64,000 nucleotides of DNA from an uncultured Colwellia sp. (GTDB lineage: Bacteria; Pseudomonadota; Gammaproteobacteria; Enterobacterales; Alteromonadaceae): NCBI GenBank assembly GCA_913057925.1, contig CAJXPG010000004.1:1-64000 (forward strand). The letters are read 5' to 3'. The notes under the pieces are model-generated. The model worked only from the letters and a program-made list of their open reading frames with translations. It was not told the DNA's origin and did no database searches. How positions within the stretch are numbered: the first letter of the stretch is position 1; each line of letters opens with the position of its first letter. Positions 40,527 to 51,339 of this stretch are shown here, one piece after another. Both the position numbers and the translations under genes were made by a program.

Positions 40527-40931
40527 TTATTTGGGCATGGCGCTGATTGCAACAGCATTATTATCTTGTGCAATAATGTCAGCATAGATTGATATGTTTT
40601 GCTGCTGAACTTTATCATCGGCTTTATTTCCTCTAATTTGAATACCGACGATAGTACTATCAGGCAAGTAACTTTCTTGCTGCTTAGCAAAAGCAAGCAT
40701 CATGCGTTGATCCTCAGGCATCGGTCTATTTAATAATGACACCATTAAGGCGTGATCAGAGGACAAAGGTTTTTTGGTAGTGTTTCTATTATTGGCAGTA
40801 AACTCAGTATGCGAAAATGTTTTGGTATAGTAATCGCCCTTCATTGACGTTGAATTCAGCGTTGAGCTACTACTACAAGCACCTAGAAAAAGGCTAAGGG
40901 CTAATACTGATGCTACTTTTAATACTTTCAT
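40527..40931 (-). CDS. Uncharacterised small lipoprotein
   Basis: MKVLKVASVLALSLFLGACSSSS signal and lipobox (ATG at 40931). Confidence 0.65.
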   Translation of the reverse strand: MKVLKVASVLALSLFLGACSSSSTLNSTSMKGDYYTKTFSHTEFTANNRNTTKKPLSSDHALMVSLLNRPMPEDQRMMLAFAKQQESYLPDSTIVGIQIRGNKADDKVQQQNISIYADIIAQDNNAVAISAMPK

Positions 40932-41094
40932 AATAAACCTAAGGGCGAAATGGCTAAACTGCAATGTGTTAATAATGATTAATATCGCAAGTGTTATGCC
41001 AATGCAGTGTTCTAAAATGAATATTAAATAGTGAGATTTTTAGTTGATTGAAAATAAAAGTAATATTAGCTAATTTATTTTTTATTTTGTGTAT

Positions 41095-41142
41095 AAAAAA
41101 AGCTTATAAGCTAAATGTTTCTCAACAAATGGCTTATAAGCT
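41095..41142 (-). terminator. Terminator of dapD (minus strand)
   Basis: AAGCTTATAAGC..GCTTATAAGCTT stem with T-run on the minus strand. Confidence 0.75.
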
Positions 41143-41231
41143 TAATAAAAGAAGGCAGTGTCAATTTTTTAACACTCACTTAGTTTTGTCAGTGAGCTAT
41201 TGCTTAAATTAGCAAAAATTATGTTTTATTA

Positions 41232-42071
41232 TTACTCTTCAGATACTGAACGAAGTAACTCATTGATGCCTACTTTAGCACGCGTTTTAGCATCAACTTT
41301 TTTAACTATGATTGCAGCATATAAGCTATATTTGCCACAAGCTGATGGTAAGTTACCTGGCACAACTACAGAGCCAGCAGGAACACGACCATAATGTACT
41401 TCACCTGTTTCACGATCAAATATACGGGTACTTTGTCCAATATAAACGCCCATTGAAATTACCGCACCTTCTTCTACCACGACACCTTCAACAATTTCTG
41501 AACGTGCGCCGATGAAACAGTTATCTTCAATAATGGTTGGGCCTGCTTGTAGCGGCTCTAATACACCACCGATGCCTACGCCACCCGATAGGTGAACATT
41601 TTTACCTATTTGAGCACATGAGCCAACAGTTGCCCATGCATCAACCATACAGCCTTCATCAACAAAAGCGCCGATATTAACAAAGCTTGGCATTACCACT
41701 ACATTTTTAGCGATGAAGCTACCAGTTCTAACACTTGCGCCAGGCACTACACGCACACCATCATTTTCAAACATTTCTTGAGTGTAGCCATCGTATTTCA
41801 TTGGCACTTTATCGAAGAAAGTACTTTCGGCGCCATCAATCACTTGGTTATCATAAATTCGAAAAGATAATAACACCGCTTTTTTTAGCCACTGATTAAC
41901 TTGCCATTGTCCTGATACCTTTTCAGCAACACGGGCACTGCCGTCATTAAGTGCTGCTAGAGCATCAAGTACCGCTGCTTTTACTTCACTTGAAACGGTT
42001 GACGGGCTAATGCTTGCTCTGTCTTCAAAGGCCTGCTCGATTACACTGGCTAACTTGGTTAAATCTGTCAT
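41232..42071 (-). CDS. dapD: 2,3,4,5-tetrahydropyridine-2,6-dicarboxylate N-succinyltransferase
   Basis: Hexapeptide repeats; [59 protein letters not shown]. Confidence 0.97.
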   Translation of the reverse strand: MTDLTKLASVIEQAFEDRASISPSTVSSEVKAAVLDALAALNDGSARVAEKVSGQWQVNQWLKKAVLLSFRIYDNQVIDGAESTFFDKVPMKYDGYTQEMFENDGVRVVPGASVRTGSFIAKNVVVMPSFVNIGAFVDEGCMVDAWATVGSCAQIGKNVHLSGGVGIGGVLEPLQAGPTIIEDNCFIGARSEIVEGVVVEEGAVISMGVYIGQSTRIFDRETGEVHYGRVPAGSVVVPGNLPSACGKYSLYAAIIVKKVDAKTRAKVGINELLRSVSEE

Positions 42072-42210
42072 TTGGTTTCCTATTTTTAATTTTGTATTAA
42101 TTTTGCGCTAATTCGGTACTGGTTCGATAATAACTCGGTACTGATTCTTTATTCGTTTTTCATTCGTTCTATATTTATTTTAACTTTGCATGAGTTCAGC
42201 CATGGTAAAG

Positions 42211-44862
42211 TTAGTCAATATCATTGATTAACCGTTGCGCTAAAGCTTCCTTTTCTTGGTCTGTTAGCGCGTTATTCTCTGCTGTAGAAATAGTAAAAAC
42301 ATCATCGGCTTTTTCACCAAAGGTGGTTATTTTGGCGTTGTGAATATTGAGTTGTTCTTTTTGAAATACTTCTCCTATGCTAGCAAGCAACCCCGGCCTG
42401 TCTAAAGCAATTATTTCAATCATGGTACGGTTTTTAGCATGTATTTTAATGAAATTGACTTTAAGTGGTACTTTAAATTGTTTTATATGTCGGGATAAAT
42501 TTTGCTGAGGAAGAATACAAACACCTTCCATACTTAATTTTTCAACCAGTGCATGGCTGATCTCTTTCGTATAAAACTTCTCTCTCAAAGGTTTATTGCG
42601 ACTATCAAGCACAATAAAAGTATTAACGGTATAGGCCGTTTTTGTGGTGATAATTTTAGCGTCATGGATCGAAAGTTTTTTAGTATCTAAAAAGGAGACG
42701 GTATTGGCAAAGGTATTATTTTTCTCTTTAGTAAAAATAAACACTTCGGTACCGCCTCGATAGGGCACAGGGCTAATAAGCACCAGTGGTTTTTCTCTAT
42801 CATGAGCAAGGATGTTGGCACATTGTCTGGCTATTTGCTCAGGGGAGTAACGTAAGAAATAATCGACTCTAAACTCACTCCACAAATCCTTTACCTGAAT
42901 TTCATTTACTTGCTGCTCAGTTAATAGTGCTAAAGCTTGCTGTTGGTTCTCGCGAATTTTAGAGCGAATTTCAACGGGTTTTTCTAGACCATGCCGAAAA
43001 GCACGCAGCGTATTGAAGTAAAGCTCTTCAAGTAAGTTTGCCTTCCAATTATTCCATAAACTTTCGTTGGTGCCGCGCATATCGGCAACCGTTAAACAAT
43101 AAAGGTAATTTAAGTGTGCTTCATCACGAACAACCTCGCCAAAGGTTCGGATAATATTTTCATCATTAATATCACGGCGTTGGGCAGTCACTGACATTAA
43201 TAAGTGATGCTCAACTAACCAAGCCACCATATTACTGTCATGCTTACTCATTTGATGAGATAAACAAAAGTTGAGTGCATCTACTGCACCTAGTTTTGCA
43301 TGGTCACCACCACGACCTTTACCTATGTCGTGGAAAAAACCGGCAAGATAAAGTACTTCGGGCTTACGAATTTTTTGTACAATTTGACTACATAGTGGAA
43401 ACTTATGGTTATGTTCTTTTTGACTAAATTGATGTAGGTTTTTAATCACGCGATAGCTATGCTCATCAACAGAGTAGGCATGAAACAAATCAAACTGCAT
43501 TTGACCAGCAATATTGCGCCAAAGTGGTAAGTAAGCACCTATAATGCTGTGTTTATGCATTAACGTTAATGCTAAGCCTAAACCTCTCGGATGGCGGATA
43601 ATGCTCATAAACATACGACGGCATTCTGCGTAATCAATAAGGCCAGAAATTAAGCGCCTTCTAGCATTTCGCATTAATCGCAAGGTATGTGAGTGAATAC
43701 CTTTAATGCTTGGCTCTTGGGCAATAATTAAAAACATTTCAATCAATTTAACGGGTCGCATAAAAATACGATCGTTTCGAGTATTGATTAAGGTATCAAC
43801 GAGTTCAAAATCTTGATTAATGATACTGACATTAGTTTGTTCAGGCTTTTGGATTATCGCTTGCTCAAAATGCTGTAGCAACATGGTATTTAATTCTGAT
43901 ACCCGTGCAATGATGCGAAAGAAACGTTTCATCATGCGCTCTACCGGTGCTTTACCTTCATCGCCAAAGCCCATCATTTTTGCGACATCAGCTTGATAAT
44001 CAAACAGCAGGCGATTTTCACTTCGCCCAGAAACAAAATGCAAAGCAAAGCGCATTCGCCATAAATAATCTTGCGACTCTAATAGCTCAAAAAATTCATT
44101 TGGGTAGAGGTAGTGGTGCTCAACTAATTCTTCAAAAGAGTCAGCAGAAAAGTGACGCTTAGCTACCCAAGCAATGGTTTGAATATCTCGAAGGCCGCCA
44201 GGATTGGCTTTTAAGTTTGGCTCTAGGGTGTAGGCGGCACCACGATACTGCTGGTGTCTATCATTTTGCTCTTTACGTTTTGCGATAAAAAACTTTTCAG
44301 ACGTCCAAAAAACATCTTCATGTAGTAAAGGCAATAATTGCTGAGTCAGTATTTCATTACCGGCAACTTGGCGCATTTCCATCAAGTTTGTCGCAACGGT
44401 TACGTCATTTACTGCTTGCTTTAAACATTCTTTTATTGAGCGAACACTGTGGCCAATATCTAGTTTAATATCCCAGAGTTGAGTAATAAAGCTGGAAATT
44501 TTCTCTTCAAGTTCTACTTCGATATCTTCTTGGGTTAATAATAAAATATCCACGTCTGATTGCGGGTGAAGCTCCCCTCGGCCATAACCACCTACAGCAA
44601 CTAAGCTAATTTGGTATTCATCAAGGTGGTGCTGGCACCAAAGCTTTTTTAAAATCGCGTCAACAAAAACGGCACGCGCTGATAAAAGATCACTGATATC
44701 ACTATCGATAAAAGCTTCTTTTAACCAATCTTTAAAAGCTAAAGAGAGTTGGCAAATATCACGAGTTGATAAAAAGTCAGCACTAACGGCCAAGTTATTA
44801 ATAAAATGCGCGGGTACTAAATTCACTGGTACTATATGTGCTGCTACTGGGTTATTAGTCAA
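42211..44862 (-). CDS. glnD: [Protein-PII] uridylyltransferase
   Basis: [19 protein letters not shown] nucleotidyltransferase, HD ([13 protein letters not shown]), two C-terminal ACT domains. Confidence 0.97.
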   Translation of the reverse strand: MTNNPVAAHIVPVNLVPAHFINNLAVSADFLSTRDICQLSLAFKDWLKEAFIDSDISDLLSARAVFVDAILKKLWCQHHLDEYQISLVAVGGYGRGELHPQSDVDILLLTQEDIEVELEEKISSFITQLWDIKLDIGHSVRSIKECLKQAVNDVTVATNLMEMRQVAGNEILTQQLLPLLHEDVFWTSEKFFIAKRKEQNDRHQQYRGAAYTLEPNLKANPGGLRDIQTIAWVAKRHFSADSFEELVEHHYLYPNEFFELLESQDYLWRMRFALHFVSGRSENRLLFDYQADVAKMMGFGDEGKAPVERMMKRFFRIIARVSELNTMLLQHFEQAIIQKPEQTNVSIINQDFELVDTLINTRNDRIFMRPVKLIEMFLIIAQEPSIKGIHSHTLRLMRNARRRLISGLIDYAECRRMFMSIIRHPRGLGLALTLMHKHSIIGAYLPLWRNIAGQMQFDLFHAYSVDEHSYRVIKNLHQFSQKEHNHKFPLCSQIVQKIRKPEVLYLAGFFHDIGKGRGGDHAKLGAVDALNFCLSHQMSKHDSNMVAWLVEHHLLMSVTAQRRDINDENIIRTFGEVVRDEAHLNYLYCLTVADMRGTNESLWNNWKANLLEELYFNTLRAFRHGLEKPVEIRSKIRENQQQALALLTEQQVNEIQVKDLWSEFRVDYFLRYSPEQIARQCANILAHDREKPLVLISPVPYRGGTEVFIFTKEKNNTFANTVSFLDTKKLSIHDAKIITTKTAYTVNTFIVLDSRNKPLREKFYTKEISHALVEKLSMEGVCILPQQNLSRHIKQFKVPLKVNFIKIHAKNRTMIEIIALDRPGLLASIGEVFQKEQLNIHNAKITTFGEKADDVFTISTAENNALTDQEKEALAQRLINDID

Positions 44863-44977
44863 GAGCTTACCTTTTATCTTATCGTCATTATTTATTGGTT
44901 TAATTAACGTTTGCTTGGCTTAACAAATATGCTCATTATTTTTCAAATCGCTAACAGTTTATTAAGCCAAGAATGGT

Positions 44978-45766
44978 TTAGTTATGCAAAATTCGTGGAA
45001 TAGTCTCTTCATTACGCAGAGTTAAAATTTCACAACCGGTTTTTGTCACGACTATGGTGTGTTCCCACTGCGCAGACTTTTTACCGTCAACAGTATAAAC
45101 CGTCCAGTTATCTTCTTTATCTAAAATAGTATTGGCGCGGCCTAAGTTAATCATAGGTTCGATGGTGAAACACATGCCTTCAACCATTTTAGTTTTGTCA
45201 TTATTTTTATAATGCACAATTTGCGGCTCTTCATGAAATTCAATGCCAATACCGTGACCACAATATTCTTTGACAATAGAGTAGCGGCCAGACTTTTTGA
45301 TAAACTTTTGAATCGTTGCACCAATTTCACCAAAGGCAACGCCTGGCTTAACTTTTTTCAGGGCTAAATATAATGATTCTTGGGTGATGCGACATAAGCG
45401 GTTGTCTTCTGGTGAACCTTCACCAATAACGAACATTTTACTGGTATCACCGTGGTAGCCGTCTTTAATTACCGTAATATCAATATTAATGATGTCGCCA
45501 TCAGCTAATACCGTATCATCTGGAATACCGTGACAAACTACATGGTTTACCGAGGTACAAATTGATTTTGGAAACTCATGGTAATTTAGCGGCGCAGAAA
45601 TCGCATTTTGTACTTTGTCTGTGTATTCAGCACAAAGGGTATTTAGTTCATCAGTGCTGATACCGGCTTTAACATGTGGTTCGATCATTTCAAGTACTTC
45701 TGCAGCTAATTTTCCTGCAACGCGCATTTTTGCAATTTCTTCTTGGCTTTTTATCTTAATGGCCAT
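44978..45766 (-). CDS. map: Methionine aminopeptidase type I (ATG at 45766 preferred)
   Basis: MAIKIKSQEEIAKMRVAGKLAAEVLEMI; CGHGIGIEFHEEPQI; GMCFTIEPMI. Confidence 0.96.
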   Translation of the reverse strand: MAIKIKSQEEIAKMRVAGKLAAEVLEMIEPHVKAGISTDELNTLCAEYTDKVQNAISAPLNYHEFPKSICTSVNHVVCHGIPDDTVLADGDIINIDITVIKDGYHGDTSKMFVIGEGSPEDNRLCRITQESLYLALKKVKPGVAFGEIGATIQKFIKKSGRYSIVKEYCGHGIGIEFHEEPQIVHYKNNDKTKMVEGMCFTIEPMINLGRANTILDKEDNWTVYTVDGKKSAQWEHTIVVTKTGCEILTLRNEETIPRILHN

Positions 45767-45877
45767 GGTGTTATATCTCTTTTTGTTTGGTCGATGATTA
45801 ACGAGAATCATCATATTTCATTGATTATTTATTTAGCAGGTTATTTAGTTAACAGATTATTATTTGCTAGCACAGAC

Positions 45878-46498
45878 TTAGGCGTGCTTAGCTAACTCAA
45901 TATTAATTGCTTCGACAATCGCCTCTGGGTTTGACAAATATAAGTTATGATTAAGTAAAATTAACTCGTCATTTATTGCCAATAGTAACGCTGGTATTGC
46001 CTGAGTAGCAATTATCTCTTGTAGCGCATATATTTCATGTATTTGAGCTTCAGCATCATTGGTTAATTTACTGTTATTAAATACCTTTGCTGGCGGCGAT
46101 AATTTTAACCCAGTAACTATCTCTATTAAGTCAGCTTCACTGCTTAGTTCATTACCTGCATTGAAATGTGCTAACTGTAATGCATTTAGCAAGGTAAGTG
46201 CTTGCTTAGGGGTCTTATTACTCGCCCAGGTCATCAGGTTTGCACACAAAGTTGAATCTTTATTTTCTGATAGCTTACTTACATAAGCAGGGGGAAAGTT
46301 AACATTTGACTGTTCTTTCACTTGAACTAATTGTTGCTTCGTTATTACGCTGTCACCATCGGCATCAGAAAAGTAGCCACAATGCCATAAATGAATCGCT
46401 ACATCAGGCAAAGATTGATCAACGGCATTGATTAAAGGGGTAGCTGCATAACTCCACGGACAATGACTATCATAAATAAAAAATAACTCTACTGACAT
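45878..46498 (-). CDS. DsbA-family thioredoxin-fold protein
   Basis: ELFFIYDSHCPWSYAATPLI (CPWS) and DsbA-like helical insert. Confidence 0.75.
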   Translation of the reverse strand: MSVELFFIYDSHCPWSYAATPLINAVDQSLPDVAIHLWHCGYFSDADGDSVITKQQLVQVKEQSNVNFPPAYVSKLSENKDSTLCANLMTWASNKTPKQALTLLNALQLAHFNAGNELSSEADLIEIVTGLKLSPPAKVFNNSKLTNDAEAQIHEIYALQEIIATQAIPALLLAINDELILLNHNLYLSNPEAIVEAINIELAKHA

Positions 46499-46689
46499 TA
46501 CTTACTCTACAGGTTGTTGAAACCAAGGCTAAAATCGTATTTTCCCACTCAGGGATACTTTATAGCACTGGTATAATTAGGTTAAAAATTAATATTGCTA
46601 ATGATTTTAACGCGCATTGGCTTTTTATCCCACTATAAATCGAAACTATCATAGAAAATCATTTTTATCTCGCTAAGTGATCCTTTATG

Positions 46690-46707
46690 TGGTATAAAGT
46701 GCCGCGC
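46690..46707 (+). promoter_or_regulatory. Candidate rpsB promoter: extended -10 with GC-rich discriminator
   Basis: TGG-TATAAA-gtGCCGCGC, about 260 nt upstream of rpsB ATG. Confidence 0.45.
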
Positions 46708-46954
46708 TAAATTCATAGCTGAAATTATATAATCTTGTTTTAACAATTTTATCTGATTTTGCTTGGTTTAGTGACAACATTAGAACGACTATTTTACCTA
46801 TATGTCTACAGGCAATTTGTAAAAAGTCATTATTATAAACTCACATACATCTATTAAAGATATACCGGGGTGCTCAGGTTTTGACAATAAGTCTTAATCA
46901 TAGGGTTGTGTATATTGGGTGTATGAACGCTTAACCCCATACAAAGGAAAAATT

Positions 46955-47683
46955 ATGTCAAACGTTTCAATGCGCGATATGCTTAAAGCAGGTGTTCACT
47001 TCGGTCACAAAACTCGTTACTGGAATCCAAAAATGAAGCAATTCATTTTCGGTGCACGCGATAAAGTTCATATCATCAACCTTGAGCAAACTGTTCCAAT
47101 GTTTAACGAAGCACTAGCTTTCGTAAACAACGTTTCTTCAAAAAAAGGTAAAGTATTATTTGTTGGTACTAAACGTGCTGCAAGTGATGCGATCAAAGAC
47201 GCTGCTATTAAATCTGACCAATTCTACGTAAATCACCGTTGGTTAGGTGGTATGTTGACTAACTGGAAAACAGTTCGTCAATCAATCAAACGTTTAAAAG
47301 ATCTTGAGTCTCAAAGCACTGACGGTACTTTCGAAGCACTAACAAAGAAAGAAGCGTTAATGCGTACTCGTGAAATGGAAAAGCTTGATAAAAGCTTAGG
47401 TGGTATCAAGAACATGGGTGGTTTACCTGATGTTATCTTTATCATCGATGCTGATCACGAACACATTGCGATTAAAGAAGCAAACAACCTTGGTATCCCA
47501 GTAATTTCTGTTGTTGATACTAACTCAAACCCAGATGGTGTTGATTACATCGTACCGGGTAACGATGATGCAATCCGTGCAATCACTTTATACTGTGATG
47601 CAGTTGCTAACGCTGTAACAAGCGGTCGTGAGCAAAACATTGTTGTTCAAGCTGAAAAAGACGGTTTTGTTGAAGCTGAGTAA
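46955..47683 (+). CDS. rpsB: 30S ribosomal protein S2 (ATG at 46955 preferred)
   Basis: [44 protein letters not shown]. Confidence 0.98.
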   Translation: MSNVSMRDMLKAGVHFGHKTRYWNPKMKQFIFGARDKVHIINLEQTVPMFNEALAFVNNVSSKKGKVLFVGTKRAASDAIKDAAIKSDQFYVNHRWLGGMLTNWKTVRQSIKRLKDLESQSTDGTFEALTKKEALMRTREMEKLDKSLGGIKNMGGLPDVIFIIDADHEHIAIKEANNLGIPVISVVDTNSNPDGVDYIVPGNDDAIRAITLYCDAVANAVTSGREQNIVVQAEKDGFVEAE

Positions 47684-47714
47684 TCTCAGTATTTAACACG
47701 TTTTATTTTTGCTC

Positions 47715-47742
47715 TTGCCACAAAAGTTCGCTTTTGTGGCAA
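47715..47742 (+). other. 12-bp perfect hairpin with TTCG loop in the rpsB-tsf intercistronic region
   Basis: TTGCCACAAAAG-TTCG-CTTTTGTGGCAA. Confidence 0.9.
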
Positions 47743-47818
47743 CTTATTTAATATATATTTTTGTACTGGCTACGTTTTAGTGCCTTACGAGAATAACTGA
47801 AAACCGAGGAATTTACTC

Positions 47819-48655
47819 ATGGCAATTACTGCTGCAATGGTTAAAGAACTACGTGATCGCACAGCTGCGGGCATGATGGATTGTAAAAAAGCGTTACAAG
47901 AAGCTGATGGTGACATGGAACTTGCGATTGAAAATATGCGTAAGAACGGTCAAGCAAAAGCGGCTAAAAAAGCAGGTAACATCGCTGCTGAAGGTCAAAT
48001 CATCATTAAAGATGGCGCTTTAGTTGAAGTTAACTGTCAAACTGATTTCGTAGCAAAAGATGACAACTTCTTAGCATTTGCTAACAAAGTTGCTGACGCT
48101 GCTGTTGCTGAAAAACTTTCTATCGAAGACTTACAAGCTAAGTTTGAAGAAGAGCGTATTGCACTTGTGACTAAGATTGGTGAAAACATCAATGTTCGTC
48201 GTGTAGCATATGTTGAAGGTACTACTTTAGCTTCTTACAAGCACGGTGCTACTATCGGTGTTGTTGTTGCTGGTGAAGGTGATGCAGAATCACTTAAGCA
48301 CATTGCAATGCACGTTGCTGCTAGCAAGCCAGAATTCTTAACGCCAGATGACGTTCCTGCTGATGTTGTTGCTAACGAAAAACGCATTCAAATCGAAATG
48401 GCAATGAACGAAGGTAAGCCTGAAGAAATCGCTGAGAAAATGGTTACTGGCCGTATGAAGAAATTCACAGGTGAAGTATCATTAACTGGTCAAGCATTCA
48501 TCATGGAACCTAAAAAGTCTGTTGGTGAAGTACTTAAAGAAAAAGGTATCACTGTTACTAGCTTCGTACGTTTAGAAGTTGGTGAAGGTATCGAGAAGAA
48601 AGAAGAAGATTTTGCTGCTGAAGTTGAAGCGCAAATTGCTGCTGCTAAGTCTTAA
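47819..48655 (+). CDS. tsf: Elongation factor Ts
   Basis: [34 protein letters not shown]. Confidence 0.98.
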   Translation: MAITAAMVKELRDRTAAGMMDCKKALQEADGDMELAIENMRKNGQAKAAKKAGNIAAEGQIIIKDGALVEVNCQTDFVAKDDNFLAFANKVADAAVAEKLSIEDLQAKFEEERIALVTKIGENINVRRVAYVEGTTLASYKHGATIGVVVAGEGDAESLKHIAMHVAASKPEFLTPDDVPADVVANEKRIQIEMAMNEGKPEEIAEKMVTGRMKKFTGEVSLTGQAFIMEPKKSVGEVLKEKGITVTSFVRLEVGEGIEKKEEDFAAEVEAQIAAAKS

Positions 48656-48663
48656 TTCTTCTT

Positions 48664-48777
48664 ATTTGAATTACTAGCGGCGTTGCATTCGCTTTTTAAC
48701 TTCGTTACATATAGTCATATGCGCCTAGTTAAAAAGCTCAAGCGCCTTGCTATTAAATCAACTAATTTGAATTACTA
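48664..48777. repeat. Palindromic element flanked by 13-bp direct repeats ATTTGAATTACTA
   Basis: Direct repeat at 48664-48676 and 48765-48777; internal GCTTTTTAACT..AGTTAAAAAGC stem; no ORF. Confidence 0.7.
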
Positions 48778-48778
48778 A

Positions 48779-48806
48779 GAGCGTCTACCTAGGTAGGCGC
48801 TTTTTT
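48779..48806 (+). terminator. Rho-independent terminator of rpsB-tsf
   Basis: AGCGTCTACC-TA-GGTAGGCGCTTTTTT. Confidence 0.8.
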
Positions 48807-48911
48807 ATGCCTGTAATTTAAAGGAAAACCTTAACTAACCGAAAATTTGGCATAAATAAAAGAGTTTTTTCAGTTAACGCTTTCGTGTCTGAGCTAAACG
48901 TACTAAAATAT

Positions 48912-48939
48912 CCGCGGTCTCTAGACCTCGGCTTTTTTT
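48912..48939 (+). terminator. Terminator-like hairpin 43 nt upstream of pyrH (possible attenuator or insulator)
   Basis: CCGCGGTCT-CT-AGACCTCGG followed by C and seven T. Confidence 0.7.
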
Positions 48940-48981
48940 GCTTAAATTATATTATTTTAACCGCTACAGGAATTTTTCCCT

Positions 48982-49710
48982 ATGACAACTAATCCAAAAC
49001 CTGCTTATCGAAGAATTTTATTAAAACTTAGTGGTGAAGCACTGATGGGGGAAGAGGGTTTTGGTATTGATCCTAAAGTACTCGATCGTATGGCTCAAGA
49101 AATTAAAGAGCTGGTAGAAATGGGTATTCAAGTTGGTTTAGTTATTGGTGGTGGTAACTTGTTCCGCGGAGCAGGTTTAGCTGAAGCAGGTATGAACCGC
49201 GTTGTAGGTGACCAAATGGGTATGCTTGCCACTGTGATGAATGGTTTAGCTATGCGTGATGCTCTTCATCGTGCATTTGTTAATACTCGTTTAATGTCTG
49301 CCATTGACTTAGCGGGTGTTTGTGAACGTTATAACTGGGCTAATGCTATTAGTTTGTTAAAATCTGGCCGCGTAGTTATTTTTTCAGCGGGTACAGGTAA
49401 CCCATTCTTTACCACAGATTCAGCCGCTTGTTTACGCGGTATTGAAATCGAAGCTGATGCCGTGCTTAAAGCGACAAAAGTAGATGGCATTTACTCTGAA
49501 GATCCAGTAAAGAATCCTGATGCTGAGCTTTATCATGAATTAAGTTATGATGAAGTGCTTGATAAAGAATTAAAAGTAATGGACTTAGCGGCCTTTACTT
49601 TAGCGCGTGATCACAATATCCCAATTCGTGTGTTTAACATGAATAAAGCTGGCGCGTTAAAGTCAGTGATCATGGGTGAGAGTGAAGGGACAGTAATCTC
49701 ACACAAATAA
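48982..49710 (+). CDS. pyrH: UMP kinase
   Basis: [61 protein letters not shown]. Confidence 0.98.
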   Translation: MTTNPKPAYRRILLKLSGEALMGEEGFGIDPKVLDRMAQEIKELVEMGIQVGLVIGGGNLFRGAGLAEAGMNRVVGDQMGMLATVMNGLAMRDALHRAFVNTRLMSAIDLAGVCERYNWANAISLLKSGRVVIFSAGTGNPFFTTDSAACLRGIEIEADAVLKATKVDGIYSEDPVKNPDAELYHELSYDEVLDKELKVMDLAAFTLARDHNIPIRVFNMNKAGALKSVIMGESEGTVISHK

Positions 49711-49796
49711 TATTTATTACTAATGCTGAAAAGCGTGAGTAAACTATAAGAATTTAAACAAATTAAGTTAACTTATTAATATTTAGGAAGATTAAC

Positions 49797-50354
49797 GTGA
49801 TAGATGAAATAATTGAAGATGCTCAAGACCGTATGGGCAAGAGTATCGAAGCTCTAAAAAATAGCATGAACAAAGTACGTACTGGCCGTGCACATGCGTC
49901 TTTACTTGATAACATCGTTGTTGAGTATTACGGAATGGATACGCCATTAAACCAAGTAGGTAATATTTCTGTTCCTGATGCACGTAACTTATCAATTACA
50001 GTGTTTGATAAGGGCATGATCTCAGCGGTAGAAAAGGCAATCATGAAGTCAGATTTAGGTTTAAACCCTCAATCGAATGGCACTTTAATTCGTATTCCTT
50101 TACCACCACTTACTGAAGAGCGTCGTAAAGATTTAGTTAAAGTTGTCCGTGGTGAAGCTGAAGGTGGCAAGGTTGCGATTCGCAATATTCGTCGTGATGC
50201 GAACTCTGATTTTAAAAGCTTATTAAAAGATAAAGAGATTAGTGAAGATGAACATCATCAAGCTGAAGACTCTATTCAAAAAGTAACGGATACTTTTGTG
50301 AAGCAAGTAGATGAAATTCTTGCTAAAAAAGAAGCTGAGTTAATGGAAATATAA
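49797..50354 (+). CDS. frr: Ribosome recycling factor
   Basis: [45 protein letters not shown] start. Confidence 0.98.
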   Translation: MIDEIIEDAQDRMGKSIEALKNSMNKVRTGRAHASLLDNIVVEYYGMDTPLNQVGNISVPDARNLSITVFDKGMISAVEKAIMKSDLGLNPQSNGTLIRIPLPPLTEERRKDLVKVVRGEAEGGKVAIRNIRRDANSDFKSLLKDKEISEDEHHQAEDSIQKVTDTFVKQVDEILAKKEAELMEI

Positions 50355-50364
50355 CTTTAGTTTT

Positions 50365-50407
50365 AAAAGAGCGCCATGTTGTAGCTATCTAGCCAACTGG
50401 CGCTTTT
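50365..50407 (+). terminator. Rho-independent terminator after frr
   Basis: AAAAGAGCGCCA..TGGCGCTTTT. Confidence 0.75.
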
Positions 50408-50494
50408 GTTTATTAGGGCATTAGGTAGTTATCAATACTAACTTTGTTCTAACTGAAATAATTAATGGAAAATTATTACGTGAGTATTTGTTAA

Positions 50495-51259
50495 GTGGAC
50501 AGTAACGAAGATTTAGCTCAGCAGGCTGAAGACAAAAATATTCCCCAACATGTTGCTATCATCATGGATGGCAATGGGCGCTGGGCACAACTTCAAGGCA
50601 AAGGACGTGTAGCTGGACATAAAGCCGGTGTAGAGTCTGTTCGTGCAGTCGTTTCTCATGCGCGTAAATCTAACATTAAAGCATTGACGCTCTTTGCTTT
50701 TAGTAGTGAAAACTGGCAACGACCGGCAAAAGAAGTCAGTGTCTTAATGGACTTGTTTATGTACGTATTAACGAAAGAAGTGAAGCGTTTACATAAACAT
50801 AATATTCGTTTTCAGGTGATTGGTGATTTAAGCCGATTTTCTGATAAGTTACAGAAAAATATAGCGAAGTCTGAAAAATTAACTGAAGACAATACAGGCT
50901 TAGTGCTATCTGTTGCGGCAAATTATGGTGGCCGTTGGGATATCGCTGATGCCGCTAAAAAACTGGCAAGTGACGTTAAGTCAGGCACAATATCTGTTGA
51001 TGATATTAATGAGCACAGCCTTCATCAACACACATGTTTAGCTGAATTGCCTGCGTTAGATCTGCTGATTCGTACCGGCGGAGATTACCGCATTAGCAAT
51101 TTCTTACTTTGGCAAGCCGCTTATGCGGAGCTGTATTTTACCGACGTGTTATGGCCTGATTTTAATGAAAGTCAGTTTGAACAAGCCATAGATTGCTTTG
51201 ACCAAAGGGAACGTCGCTTTGGTAAAACCGGTGAACAAGCTCGAAACGAAGAAACATAA
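50495..51259 (+). CDS. uppS: Undecaprenyl diphosphate synthase
   Basis: [56 protein letters not shown] start. Confidence 0.97.
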   Translation: MDSNEDLAQQAEDKNIPQHVAIIMDGNGRWAQLQGKGRVAGHKAGVESVRAVVSHARKSNIKALTLFAFSSENWQRPAKEVSVLMDLFMYVLTKEVKRLHKHNIRFQVIGDLSRFSDKLQKNIAKSEKLTEDNTGLVLSVAANYGGRWDIADAAKKLASDVKSGTISVDDINEHSLHQHTCLAELPALDLLIRTGGDYRISNFLLWQAAYAELYFTDVLWPDFNESQFEQAIDCFDQRERRFGKTGEQARNEET

Positions 51260-51339
51260 AATTATAAAAAAGCATGCCTAGCTTATTAAGCTTAGAGTTT
51301 GCCTGAAAACTGAATCTTTTTAAGATAAAAGGACAGCCC

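Noticed and set aside
46919-46954. N-terminal extension of S2 ([12 protein letters not shown])
   Set aside because: The standard S2 start [10 protein letters not shown] at 46955 has a good SD; the extension is leader sequence.
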